Positions 7,987 to 15,672 of a DNA stretch of 64,000 nt are shown here, piece by piece. Source of the DNA: Streptomyces sp. XD-27. Its GTDB lineage: Bacteria > Actinomycetota > Actinomycetes > Streptomycetales > Streptomycetaceae. Where the stretch lies: assembly GCF_030553055.1 (NCBI RefSeq), contig NZ_CP130713.1, positions 3,224,001 to 3,288,000 of the forward strand, read 5' to 3'. The position numbers were made by a program, and so were the translations under genes. The notes under the pieces were generated by a model. It saw only the letters and a list, made by a program, of their open reading frames with translations. It was not told the DNA's origin and searched no databases. How positions within the stretch are numbered: the first letter of the stretch is position 1; every line of letters starts with the position of its first letter.

Positions 7987-9288
7987 ATGCCTCCTGCTGA
8001 TACCGGGGCGTCCACCGTCATCCGTGTGGGCGCCTCTCCCTCGCCGTCCCTTTCCACCGACTCCGCCGCCGGCTCCGACGAGCGGCTGCGCCCGGGCGGC
8101 CCCGGCTACCGCCGGATGAGCTTCGCCCTCTTCGCCGCCGGAGTCGCCACCTTCGCGCTGCTGTACAGCACCCAGGCCCTGCTGCCCGCGATCTCCGCCG
8201 ACCTCGGGGTGTCGCCGGACCAGGCCAGCTGGACCGTCTCCGCCGCGACGGGCGCGCTCGCGCTGGCGGTGCTGCCGCTGAGCGTGCTGTCCGACCGGTT
8301 CGGCCGCCGGGCGATGATGACCGCCTCGCTGTGCGGCGCGGCGCTGATGTCGCTGCTGATCCCGTTCGCGCCCGACCTCGGCTGGCTGATCGGGCTGCGC
8401 GCGGTGCAGGGCGTGGCGCTGGCCGGACTGCCGGCCGCGGCGATGGCGTACCTGGCGGAGGAGGTGCGCCCGAAGGCGCTGATCGGCGCGATCGGCCTCT
8501 TTGTCGCGGGCAACAGCATCGGCGGCATGTCGGGCCGGATCGTCACCGGCTGGGTGGCGCAGGCGTGGGGCTGGCGGGCGGCGCTGGGCGCGGTGGCCGC
8601 CCTGGCCGTGGCCTCGGTCGTGGTCTTCCGGCTGCTGATCCCCAAGGCGCGGCACTTCCGGCCGAGTCCGCTGAGCCCGCGCGCGGTGGCCCGTACCGTC
8701 GCCGGGCACCTGTCGGATCCGCTGCTGTGCCGGCTGTACGCGATCGGCGCGCTGTTCATGACCGTGTTCGGTGCGGTGTACACGGTGATCGGCTACCGGC
8801 TGGCGGGCGAGCCGTTCCACCTGCCGCAGGGCGTGGTCGGCTCCGTCTTCCTGGTCTACCTGGTGGGTACGGCGTCCTCGGCGGCGGCCGGGCAGCTGGT
8901 CGGCCGGCTGGGGCGGCGCGGCGCGCTGTACCTGGCGGTGGGCACCACGGCCACCGGTCTGCTGCTGACGCTGACCGACTCGCTGGGCGCGGTGCTGCTC
9001 GGCCTCGTCCTGATCACCGCGGGCTTCTTCGCGGGCCACGCGGTGGCGTCGTCGTCGGTGAGCCGGGCGGCCACCACGGGCCGCGCCCAGGCGTCGGCGC
9101 TCTACCAGACCGCGTACTACCTGGGCAGCAGCGCGGGCGGGGCGCTGGGCGCCGTCGCCTTCAACGCGGCCGGCTGGGAGGGCACCGTGGTGCTGGGGCT
9201 GTCGGCGATGGTCGGCGCGGCGGGCATCACGCTGTACGCGACGCGCAAGGCGCTCGTGGCGCGGCGCGCCCCGGCGGCGGCCCGCTGA
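7987..9288 (+). CDS. MFS transporter (YnfM/AraJ-like)
   Basis: Major facilitator superfamily permease, 433 aa, with about twelve hydrophobic segments. After a 40-residue polar N-terminus comes TM1 (MSFALFAAGVATFALLYSTQ). Loop 2-3 has the MFS motif LSDRFGRRAMM and loop 8-9 the related GRLGRRGAL. The segment LLPAISADLGVSPDQASW is typical of YnfM-type drug or sugar efflux carriers, but the substrate cannot be read from sequence. ATG 7987 is the first start close to the conserved region. It is divergent from the LysR gene, which probably controls it, and ends at a strong terminator shared with the convergent GNAT gene. Confidence 0.87.
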   Translation: MPPADTGASTVIRVGASPSPSLSTDSAAGSDERLRPGGPGYRRMSFALFAAGVATFALLYSTQALLPAISADLGVSPDQASWTVSAATGALALAVLPLSVLSDRFGRRAMMTASLCGAALMSLLIPFAPDLGWLIGLRAVQGVALAGLPAAAMAYLAEEVRPKALIGAIGLFVAGNSIGGMSGRIVTGWVAQAWGWRAALGAVAALAVASVVVFRLLIPKARHFRPSPLSPRAVARTVAGHLSDPLLCRLYAIGALFMTVFGAVYTVIGYRLAGEPFHLPQGVVGSVFLVYLVGTASSAAAGQLVGRLGRRGALYLAVGTTATGLLLTLTDSLGAVLLGLVLITAGFFAGHAVASSSVSRAATTGRAQASALYQTAYYLGSSAGGALGAVAFNAAGWEGTVVLGLSAMVGAAGITLYATRKALVARRAPAAAR

Positions 9289-9318
9289 CCGCGCGGGCGC
9301 CCGGCGCCGGTACGGCCG

Positions 9319-9352
9319 CGGCCCGCTCCCCGCATCGGTGGGGGGCGGGCCG
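9319..9352. terminator. GC-rich terminator between convergent genes
   Basis: Stem of 13 bp with one G-T wobble (9319-9331 CGGCCCGCTCCCC, 9340-9352 GGGGGGCGGGCCG, loop 8) in the 94-bp gap between the MFS gene and the convergent GNAT gene. It has no T-tract and is probably bidirectional. Confidence 0.65.
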
Positions 9353-9382
9353 TCGCCATGTCGCACGGACGCGCCCGTGGTG

Positions 9383-9829
9383 TCAGTACGCGAACTGCAT
9401 GTACTCCGGGGTCTCGGGCAGCGGCGTGAAGCCCGCCTTCGCGTAGATCGGCTGGGCGCCATCCGTGGAGAGCAGGATCCGCCGGAGCCCGTACGGGGCC
9501 AGGCAGTCGCGGGCCGCCGCCGCCAGGGCGCCGCCGATGCCGTTCCCTCGGTGGCCGCGGGAGACGTAGACATCGCACAGCCAACCGAAGGTGGCCAGGT
9601 CGGTGACGACGCGCGCATAGCCGACCTGGGTGCCCTCGGCGTCGTAGACGCCGAGGTTCAGGGAGGTCTCCATGGCGCGTTCGACGGTCTCCAGGCTGCG
9701 GCCGGTGGCCCAGTAGGTGTCGGTGGACAGCCACTGGTGCACCTGGGCGAGGTCGAGCCGGTCCCGCTCGGTCGAGATCTCGTACGGTCCGGGCAGACTG
9801 ACGGCCACAACAGGCCAGTTGATGGTCAT
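9383..9829 (-). CDS. GNAT-family N-acetyltransferase
   Basis: Small GNAT acetyltransferase, 148 aa, transferring an acetyl group from acetyl-CoA to an unknown amine. The N-terminus DRLDLAQVHQWLSTDTYWATGRS is typical of a subgroup of these proteins. The acetyl-CoA loop is VYVSRGHRGNGIGGAL (R-G-x-G-I-G, residues about 88-101), followed by GLRRILLSTDGAQPIYAKAGF. Its ATG overlaps the stop of the upstream aminotransferase (ATGA, 9826-9829), so the two are one operon and translationally coupled. Confidence 0.87.
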   Translation of the reverse strand: MTINWPVVAVSLPGPYEISTERDRLDLAQVHQWLSTDTYWATGRSLETVERAMETSLNLGVYDAEGTQVGYARVVTDLATFGWLCDVYVSRGHRGNGIGGALAAAARDCLAPYGLRRILLSTDGAQPIYAKAGFTPLPETPEYMQFAY

Positions 9830-11040
9830 GACTGACGATATCCGCTCAGGAAACGGCCGATGCGGCCGATGCCCGCCTCCAGGTCGTCGGCGTAGGGCAG
9901 CGTGAGGATGCGGAAGTGGTCGGGGCGGGGCCAGTTGAAGCCGGTGCCCTGGACCACCTGGATCTTCTCGCGCAGCAGCAGGTCCAGGACGAACTTCTCG
10001 TCGTCGTGGATCGGGTACACCTTCGGGTCGAGCCGCGGGAACGCGTACAGCGCGCCCCGGGGCTTCACGCACGAGACGCCCGGGATCTCGTTGAGCTTCT
10101 CCCAGGCCCGGTCGCGCTGTTCGTGCAGCCGGCCGCCCGGCAGGACCAGGTCCTCGATGCTCTGCCGCCCGCCGAGCGCGGCCTGGATGGCGTACTGCGC
10201 CGGGGCGTTGGCGCACAGCCGCATGGAGGCGAGCATCGTCAGGCCCTCCAGGTAGTTGCGGGCGTGCTGCTTCGGGCCGCTGACCACGACCCAGCCGGAG
10301 CGGAATCCGGCGACCCGGTACGCCTTCGACAGGCCGCTGAACGTCAGGCAGACCAGGTCCGGGGCGAGGACGGCGGTGTGGTGGTGGACCGCGCCGTCGT
10401 AGAGGATCTTGTCGTAGATCTCGTCGGAGAAGACCATCAGGTGGTGGCGGCGGGCGAGGTCGAGGATCCCGTCGAGGATCTCGCGCGGATAGACCGCCCC
10501 GGTGGGGTTGTTGGGGTTGATGATCACGACGGCCTTGGTCCGGTCGGTGATCTTCGACGCCATGTCGTCGAGGTCGGGGTACCAGTCGGCGGACTCGTCG
10601 CACACGTAGTGCACGGGCTTGCCGCCCGCGAGCGTGGTGACCGCGGTCCACAGCGGGAAGTCGGGCGCCGGGATGAGGATCTCGTCGCCGTCCTCCACCA
10701 GCGCCTGCACGGCCATGGAGACCAGCTCGGAGACTCCGTTGCCCAGGAAGACGTCGTCGACGCCGACGTCGGCCAGGCCGCGCTGCTGGTAGTGCTGGGC
10801 CACGGCGCGGCGGGCGGGGAGGATGCCGCGCGAGTCGGTGTAGCCGTGCGCCCGCGGCAGCATCCGGATCATGTCCTGGAGGATCTCCTCCGGGGCCTCG
10901 AACCCGAAGAGCGCGGGGTTGCCGGTGTTCAGGCGCAGCACGCTGTGCCCGGCCTCCTCCAGGGCGTCGGCGTGCTCGATCACCGGCCCGCGGATCTCGT
11001 AGCAGACCTCGCTGAGCTTGCTCGACTGCCGGAACTCCAT
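9826..11040 (-). CDS. PLP-dependent aminotransferase (AlaA-like)
   Basis: Fold-type I aminotransferase of 404 aa, close to alanine/aspartate transaminases of the AlaA type. The first residues, MEFRQSSKLSEVCYEIRGP, match that subfamily. Also visible are the substrate-side LNTGNPALFGF, GYTDSRG, the PLP-contact segment NGVSELV, the NPNNPTGAV turn, SDEIYDKILYDG, and the PLP lysine in FSGLSKAYRVAGFRSGW (Lys about residue 239). Reaction: probably pyruvate/alanine with glutamate/2-oxoglutarate. The start faces an HxlR-type regulator across about 105 bp with a palindromic operator, so it may be repressed by that protein. GNAT is the second gene of the operon. Confidence 0.9.
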   Translation of the reverse strand: MEFRQSSKLSEVCYEIRGPVIEHADALEEAGHSVLRLNTGNPALFGFEAPEEILQDMIRMLPRAHGYTDSRGILPARRAVAQHYQQRGLADVGVDDVFLGNGVSELVSMAVQALVEDGDEILIPAPDFPLWTAVTTLAGGKPVHYVCDESADWYPDLDDMASKITDRTKAVVIINPNNPTGAVYPREILDGILDLARRHHLMVFSDEIYDKILYDGAVHHHTAVLAPDLVCLTFSGLSKAYRVAGFRSGWVVVSGPKQHARNYLEGLTMLASMRLCANAPAQYAIQAALGGRQSIEDLVLPGGRLHEQRDRAWEKLNEIPGVSCVKPRGALYAFPRLDPKVYPIHDDEKFVLDLLLREKIQVVQGTGFNWPRPDHFRILTLPYADDLEAGIGRIGRFLSGYRQS

Positions 11041-11087
11041 GCGCTGGCTCTCCCGTCCTCCCGCACGTCGCCCGATGACGACGACCT

Positions 11088-11123
11088 ACTTGGTTCTACC
11101 AAGTCGCCACTTGGAAAGTCCAA
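11088..11123. promoter_or_regulatory. Tandem dyad operator between aminotransferase and HxlR genes
   Basis: ACTTGGTTCTACCAAGT (11088-11104) is a perfect 6+6 inverted repeat with a 5-base spacer. Five bases on, CTTGGAAAGTCCAA contains a second dyad (TTGGA/TCCAA, 11111-11123). Together there are three or four CTTGG/CCAAG half-sites in 36 bp between the two divergent starts. This is a strong candidate binding site for the HxlR regulator encoded at its right edge. Confidence 0.7.
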
Positions 11124-11145
11124 CCACATGTCTAGACTGGGGCGC

Positions 11146-11787
11146 ATGCCACGCCGAAGCTATGCCCAGTACTGCGCGATCGCGCGGGCCCTCGACACCG
11201 TCGGTGACCGGTGGACGCTGCTGATCGCGCGGGAACTGCTGGCGGGACCCCGCAGATACACCGACCTGCACGCCGATCTGCCGGGCGTCAGCACGGACAT
11301 GCTCGCCTCGCGCCTCAAGGACCTGGAGCGCGACGGCATCCTCACCCGCCGCCGGCTCTCCCCGCCCGCGTCGGCCTCGGTCTACGAACTCACCCCACGC
11401 GGCCGCGCCCTGCTGCCGGTCCTGAGCGCCCTGGCCGACTGGGGCGCGGACGGTCTCGCCGAACGCCGCCCGACGGACGCGGTCCGGGCGCACTGGTTCG
11501 CGGTGCCGCTGATGCTGCGGCTGCGGGCGCCGCTGGCGACGCGGGCGGGGGTGGTGGAGGTGCGGCTGCCCGAGGGCGTCTTCCACCTCCGCTTCGCCGC
11601 GGACACGGAGCCGACGTACGGGGACGGGCCCGCCGAACGCGCGGACGCCGCACTGGCGTTGGACGGCGAGGTGTGCGCGGAGCTGGCGCGGGACGCGATG
11701 ACGGTGGCGGAGGCGGTGGCTTCCGGAGCGGTCCGGGTATCCGGCGAAGGAGCTGTGGCGGACACGCTGCGGGGCGATGGCGCGTGA
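11146..11787 (+). CDS. HxlR-type regulator with C-terminal SCP2-like domain
   Basis: Winged-helix transcriptional regulator, 213 aa. Residues about 5-100 form an HxlR domain: YCAIARALDTVGDRWTLLIA, ELLAGPRRYTDLHADLPGVS, MLASRLKDLERDGILTRR, VYELTPRGRAL. The C-terminal half (about 115-213) looks like the SCP2/alkyl-sulfatase-type pocket found in a Streptomyces subset of HxlR proteins and may bind a lipid-like effector. ATG 11146 is used; ATG 11128 (MSRLGR) is in frame. It is divergent from the aminotransferase-GNAT operon, with a dyad operator immediately upstream, so autoregulation and control of the aminotransferase are likely. Its stop codon lies within the first unit of a 28-bp tandem repeat. 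Confidence 0.85.
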   Translation: MPRRSYAQYCAIARALDTVGDRWTLLIARELLAGPRRYTDLHADLPGVSTDMLASRLKDLERDGILTRRRLSPPASASVYELTPRGRALLPVLSALADWGADGLAERRPTDAVRAHWFAVPLMLRLRAPLATRAGVVEVRLPEGVFHLRFAADTEPTYGDGPAERADAALALDGEVCAELARDAMTVAEAVASGAVRVSGEGAVADTLRGDGA

Positions 11788-11882
11788 CGGCACGCAGCCG
11801 CCGCCCCGGCGTGTGACGGCACGCGCCGCCGCCCTGGCGCGTGACGGTACGCGCCGCCGCCCTGGCGCGTGCCGGCACACCG
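11780..11882. repeat. 28-bp tandem repeat, about 3.5 copies
   Basis: Units start near 11780 (29 bp), 11809, 11837 and 11865 (partial). Each begins GCGCGTGACGG or a close variant and ends CCGCCGCCCTG or a close variant; units 2 and 3 differ at only two positions. The first unit contains the stop codon of the HxlR gene. This looks like a recent slippage or unequal-crossing expansion in the 3' region before the convergent gene. Confidence 0.8.
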
Positions 11883-11925
11883 CACAGGGCGCGCCCTCTC
11901 CGTCAGGAGGGCCGCGCCGCGCTGA

Positions 11926-12654
11926 TCAGGCGGCGGGTGGGGCGACCAGGGTGTCGGGCTGGTTCGCGCGGCGCAGGGAGTCGGCGACGAATCCGGCGGC
12001 CTTCAGCTCCTCGACCAGGTCGCGGAGGAAGCAGACGGTCTCGGGCCGCCGGGTCCTGGTCGTGCCCACCGCCTGCCGGATCTGCATGAACCGGCCCTCG
12101 ATCAGCCGGACTTCGGGATGCGCCGCGGCGAACTCCGTCATCGGCTGCCTGATGCCGGCCGCGACCTCCAGGCCCTCGGCGCGGAACGCGCCGACTCCTT
12201 CCTCGCCGCGCACGACGGTCGCGTGCCGGAGCGTGCGGGAGAGGTAGAGGTCGTACGCCGAGCCGCGCTTCACGCCGATCCGCACGCCCGCGCGGTCGAC
12301 GTCGGCGACCGTGGTGAGGGCCGAGTCGTGGGGCACGGCGTACACGCCCTCGATCACGACGTACGGGGCGGTGAAGGCGACCTCGGCCTCGCGTGCGGGC
12401 TCGATGGCCAGGAAGCACACGTCGGCCCGGCCCGCCGCCATGGCCTCGTACGACTTCCGGGCGGCGTCGAAGCAGACCAGCTCCACCGGCACGTCCAGCC
12501 GCGCGCCGACCTCACGCGCGATGTCGACCGTCACGCCGGTCGGCGCCTGCGGCGTGCCCTGGGCCAGCACCGGATTCCCCAGATTGATCGAGGCCCGCAG
12601 TACGCCGTTCGGCGCCAGGTCCTCGGCGACGGCAGCAGCAGTCGTGATCCCCAT
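11926..12654 (-). CDS. Periplasmic-binding-protein-like (SBP_bac_3) protein without signal peptide
   Basis: Protein of 242 aa with a complete type-II solute-binding fold of the amino-acid transporter family: GVLRASINLGNPVLAQ, GVTVDIAREVGARLDVPVELV, AGRADVCFLAIEPARE, FTAPYVVIEGVYAVP, GVRIGVKRGSAYDLYLSR. There is no signal peptide or lipobox at ATG 12654 and no upstream in-frame start that would supply one, so it is probably cytoplasmic and not a transporter subunit. No ABC genes are adjacent. A TACACT hexamer ends 6 bases before the ATG with no Shine-Dalgarno, so leaderless translation is likely. A role in sensing or in amino-acid metabolism is possible. Confidence 0.75.
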   Translation of the reverse strand: MGITTAAAVAEDLAPNGVLRASINLGNPVLAQGTPQAPTGVTVDIAREVGARLDVPVELVCFDAARKSYEAMAAGRADVCFLAIEPAREAEVAFTAPYVVIEGVYAVPHDSALTTVADVDRAGVRIGVKRGSAYDLYLSRTLRHATVVRGEEGVGAFRAEGLEVAAGIRQPMTEFAAAHPEVRLIEGRFMQIRQAVGTTRTRRPETVCFLRDLVEELKAAGFVADSLRRANQPDTLVAPPAA

Positions 12655-12787
12655 GGGCGGAGTGTAGGACACGCTGCCGGGCCCCGTTCGGGGGCGTGCC
12701 CTAGGGGGCTTGTGGGGGTAAACCCCCATCCACATCCGCCAGTTGGCAGGATGCCGCGGGCGCGGAAGCCGGGCGAGGCTGGTCCGT
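12655..12787. promoter_or_regulatory. Divergent promoter region
   Basis: The 133-bp gap between the binding-protein-like gene (minus) and the secreted hydrolase (plus). On the minus strand TACACT (complement of 12661-12666) lies 6 bases before the ATG, the spacing of a leaderless promoter. The plus-strand promoter is not evident. Confidence 0.4.
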
Positions 12788-14281
12788 ATGACGAAGTCCA
12801 AGCGAAACGCCGCTCTGCTCGCCGCCTCCACCGCCGTCCTCGGCCTCACCGCACCGCTCACCGCCACGGCGTCGACCGTCGGGCCTCCGCACGCGCCCAC
12901 GTCCCTCGACTGGGCGAAGTGCGAGGGGCGCGGGCTCGACCCGCGGCAGGAGTGCGCGACCGTCGAGGTGCCGATGGACTACGCCGACCCCGGCGGCAAG
13001 AAGATCAGCATCGCCGTCTCCCGTATCCCCAGCGAGAAGCCGGAGGCGCGGCGCGGCGTGCTGCTCCTGATCCCGGGCGGACCCGGCGGGTCCGGTCTCG
13101 ACGCCCCTTCCGGAAAGGGGCAGAAGCTGCCGCAGGACGTGCGGGACGCCTATGACCTGGTCGGTTTCGATCCCCGGGGGTTAGGCCGCTCCACCCCCGT
13201 CACCTGCGGCCTTGAGCACCGCGACCTCGCCGTATCGGGGCTGCGGCCCTGGCCCGCCCCCGACGGATCCATCACGGAGAACTTCGCCGCCGCGCAGCGG
13301 ACGTCGGACGCCTGCGCGCGCAACGGCGGTGAGCTGATCCGCCACATCAGCACGGCCAACGAGGCCCGCGACATCGACCGCGTCCGGGCGGCGCTCGGCG
13401 AACGGAAGCTGTCCGCGTGGGCCACCTCGTACGGCACGTACGTCGGCGCCGTCTACGGCCAGCTCTTCCCGCACCGCACGGACCGCGTCGTGCTGGACAG
13501 CAATGACAACCCCGACCACACGCGCGTCTCCCGCGCCTGGATCGCCGCGCACGAGGCCGGCGTCGAGGACACCTTCCCCGACTTCGCCGCGTGGGCGTCG
13601 AAGCCCGGCAACCCGGACCGGGTGGCCGAGACGGCGGCCGAGGTACGCCCGCTGTTCCTGCGTCTCGCCGCGCGGCTGGACCGCGAGCCGATCCCCTGGC
13701 CCGGCGCCAACCCGGCGGAGCTGAACGGCAACGTGCTGCGCCATACGCTGCTCAACAGCCTCTACGCGCCCGGCGACTACCCCGAGCTGGCCAAGCTGAT
13801 CCTGGCCGCCCGGAAGGGGACCGTGCCGCCCGCGCCCCCGGCGCCGCCCGAGTCGGTGCTGCAGAACTCCGTGGCGGTCGGCTCCGCGACCATCTGCAAC
13901 GACATCGCGTGGCCGACGTCGCCCGCCGCGTACGAGAAGGACGTGGCCGAGAGCCGGGCCAGGTATCCGCTGACCGCCGGGATGCCGAGGAACGCGATGC
14001 TCTGCGCCGCCTGGCCGTACCCGCCGAAGGAGGCTCCCGTACGGATCACCGACCGCGGCCCGTCCAACGTCCTGCTCATACAGAACGAACGCGACCCGGG
14101 CAGCCCGCTGAGCGGCGCTCTGAAGCTGCGCGAGGCCCTGGGCCGGCGCGCGACCATGGTGACCGTGGACGCCAGTGGCCACGACTCCTACCTGGCCAAC
14201 GGCAACGCGTGCGGCGACCGGACCGTCTCCCGCTATCTGGCGACGGGGGAACGGCCCGGCCGCGACATCTACTGCCGCTAG
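12788..14281 (+). CDS. Secreted alpha/beta hydrolase, tripeptidyl-aminopeptidase type
   Basis: Secreted peptidase-like hydrolase, 497 aa, of the Streptomyces Tap/Slp family (removes N-terminal tripeptides or hydrolyses small peptides or esters). Signal peptide: MTKSKRNAALLAASTAVLGL, with cleavage near TATAS (about residue 32). The core has LLLIPGGPGGSG (oxyanion loop, residues about 93-104), VGFDPRGLGRSTPV, the nucleophile elbow AWATSYGTYVG, a late Asp in LLIQNERDPGSPL and a His in VDASGHDSY. In most relatives the residue two before Ser is Gly; here it is Ala (A-T-S-Y-G), and the His is followed by Asp rather than Gly. The C-terminal Cys pairs suggest disulfides. It is convergent with deoA, 16 bp apart. 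Confidence 0.85.
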   Translation: MTKSKRNAALLAASTAVLGLTAPLTATASTVGPPHAPTSLDWAKCEGRGLDPRQECATVEVPMDYADPGGKKISIAVSRIPSEKPEARRGVLLLIPGGPGGSGLDAPSGKGQKLPQDVRDAYDLVGFDPRGLGRSTPVTCGLEHRDLAVSGLRPWPAPDGSITENFAAAQRTSDACARNGGELIRHISTANEARDIDRVRAALGERKLSAWATSYGTYVGAVYGQLFPHRTDRVVLDSNDNPDHTRVSRAWIAAHEAGVEDTFPDFAAWASKPGNPDRVAETAAEVRPLFLRLAARLDREPIPWPGANPAELNGNVLRHTLLNSLYAPGDYPELAKLILAARKGTVPPAPPAPPESVLQNSVAVGSATICNDIAWPTSPAAYEKDVAESRARYPLTAGMPRNAMLCAAWPYPPKEAPVRITDRGPSNVLLIQNERDPGSPLSGALKLREALGRRATMVTVDASGHDSYLANGNACGDRTVSRYLATGERPGRDIYCR

Positions 14282-14297
14282 GCGATCGGAAGCCGTG

Positions 14298-15575
14298 TCA
14301 GGCGATGCGGTCCAGCACGATCGGGTTCGGGGTGAACTCCGTGCCCGGGGCGGCGATCTCGACGGCGCCGTCCAGGGCCGCGAGGGCGTAGTCGTACTTC
14401 TCCGGGGTGTCGGTGTGCAGCGTCAGCAGGGGCTGGCCTGCGGTCACCGTGTCGCCCGGCTTCGCGTGCAGTTCGATGCCCGCGCCCGCCTGCACCGGGT
14501 CCTCCTTGCGGGCCCGGCCCGCGCCCAGGCGCCAGGCGGCGACGCCCACCGCGTACGCGTCCATCGCGGTGAGGACGCCCGTCGCGTCGGCCGTGATCAC
14601 GTGCTGTTCGCGGGCGACCGGCAGCGGGGCGTCCGGGTCGCCGCCCTGGGCGGCGATCATGCGGCGCCAGTGGTCCATCGCGGAGCCGTCGGCGAGGGCG
14701 TCGGCCGGGTCCTTGCCCGTCACGCCCGCGGCGGCCAGCATCTCGCGGGCCAGGGCCACGGTCAGGTCCACGACGTCCGCCGGGCCGCCGCCCGCCAGCA
14801 CCTCGACCGACTCGCGGACCTCGAGGGCGTTGCCGGCGGTGAGGCCGAGCGGGGTGGACATGTCGGTGAGCAGGGCGACCGTCCTGACGCCGTGGTCGGT
14901 GCCGAGGCCCACCATCGTCGTCGCCAGCTCGCGGGCCGACTCGATGTCCTTCATGAAGGCGCCGGAGCCGACCTTCACGTCCAGCACCAGGGCGCCCGTG
15001 CCCTCGGCGATCTTCTTGGACATGATCGAGGAGGCGATCAGCGGGATGGACTCGACGGTGCCGGTGACATCGCGCAGCGCGTACAGCTTCTTGTCGGCCG
15101 GGGCGAGGCCGTCGCCCGCCGCGCAGATGACCGCGCCGACGTCCCGGAGGACGTTCAGCATCTCGTCGTTGGAGAGGAGCGCGCGCCAGCCTCGGATGGA
15201 CTCCAGCTTGTCGAGGGTGCCGCCGGTGTGGCCGAGGCCCCGGCCGGAGAGCTGGGGAACGGCCGCGCCGCAGGCGGCGACGAGCGGGGCCAGCGGGAGG
15301 GTGATCTTGTCGCCCACGCCGCCGGTGGAGTGTTTGTCGGCGGTCCGGCGGGGGAGGGAGGAGAAGTCCATCCGCTCGCCGCTCGCGATCATCGCGGCGG
15401 TCCAGCGGGCGATCTCCGCCCGGTCCATGCCGTTGAGGAAGATCGCCATCGCGAGCGCGGACATCTGCTCGTCCGCGACCTCGCCGCGTGTGTAGGCGTC
15501 GATGATCCAGTCGATCTGGCCGTCGGTGAGGCGGCCGCCGTCGCGCTTGGCGCGGATGACGGAGATGGCGTCCAT
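14298..15575 (-). CDS. deoA: Thymidine/pyrimidine-nucleoside phosphorylase
   Basis: Cytoplasmic enzyme splitting thymidine, deoxyuridine or uridine with phosphate into base and (deoxy)ribose-1-phosphate; 425 aa, normal length. MDAISVIRAKRDGGRLTDGQI at the N-terminus, the phosphate-site KHSTGGVGDK (residues about 85-94) and the family signature SGRGLGHTGGTLDKLE are all intact. It is the last gene of the nucleoside cluster, 97 bp downstream of cdd. That gap carries a 28-bp tandem duplication reaching to the start codon; AAAGG about 13 bases before the ATG may serve as the ribosome-binding site. deoA may be read from the transporter-cdd transcript and from its own promoter. Confidence 0.95.
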   Translation of the reverse strand: MDAISVIRAKRDGGRLTDGQIDWIIDAYTRGEVADEQMSALAMAIFLNGMDRAEIARWTAAMIASGERMDFSSLPRRTADKHSTGGVGDKITLPLAPLVAACGAAVPQLSGRGLGHTGGTLDKLESIRGWRALLSNDEMLNVLRDVGAVICAAGDGLAPADKKLYALRDVTGTVESIPLIASSIMSKKIAEGTGALVLDVKVGSGAFMKDIESARELATTMVGLGTDHGVRTVALLTDMSTPLGLTAGNALEVRESVEVLAGGGPADVVDLTVALAREMLAAAGVTGKDPADALADGSAMDHWRRMIAAQGGDPDAPLPVAREQHVITADATGVLTAMDAYAVGVAAWRLGAGRARKEDPVQAGAGIELHAKPGDTVTAGQPLLTLHTDTPEKYDYALAALDGAVEIAAPGTEFTPNPIVLDRIA

Positions 15576-15582
15576 GGTGCGG

Positions 15583-15638
15583 GCAGCCTTTCTGATCGCG
15601 CGTATGACGCGCAGCCCTTCTGATCGCGCGTTCGACGC
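15583..15638. repeat. 28-bp tandem duplication upstream of deoA
   Basis: Two adjacent 28-bp units, 15583-15610 and 15611-15638, identical except at three positions. Each contains TTCTGATCGCGCGT followed by GACGC. They cover the deoA leader, including the putative ribosome-binding site, and each carries the CGCGCGT core also seen upstream of add and the BMP lipoprotein gene. Confidence 0.85.
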
Positions 15639-15672
15639 AAGGTTCTTACGGGGAGGGTGACGCGTGTAGACC

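Noticed and set aside
6940..9618. Very long minus-strand frame (892 codons) running from the LysR gene through the MFS gene
   Set aside because: Only the LysR part (6940-7860) shows protein-like sequence; the rest is antisense to a clear MFS transporter.
9916..11787. Plus-strand frame of 623 codons ending in the HxlR regulator
   Set aside because: The first 1.2 kb is antisense to the aminotransferase; the regulator starts near 11146.
11780..11882. CRISPR-like array
   Set aside because: The repeat units are contiguous, without spacers, and there are no cas genes.
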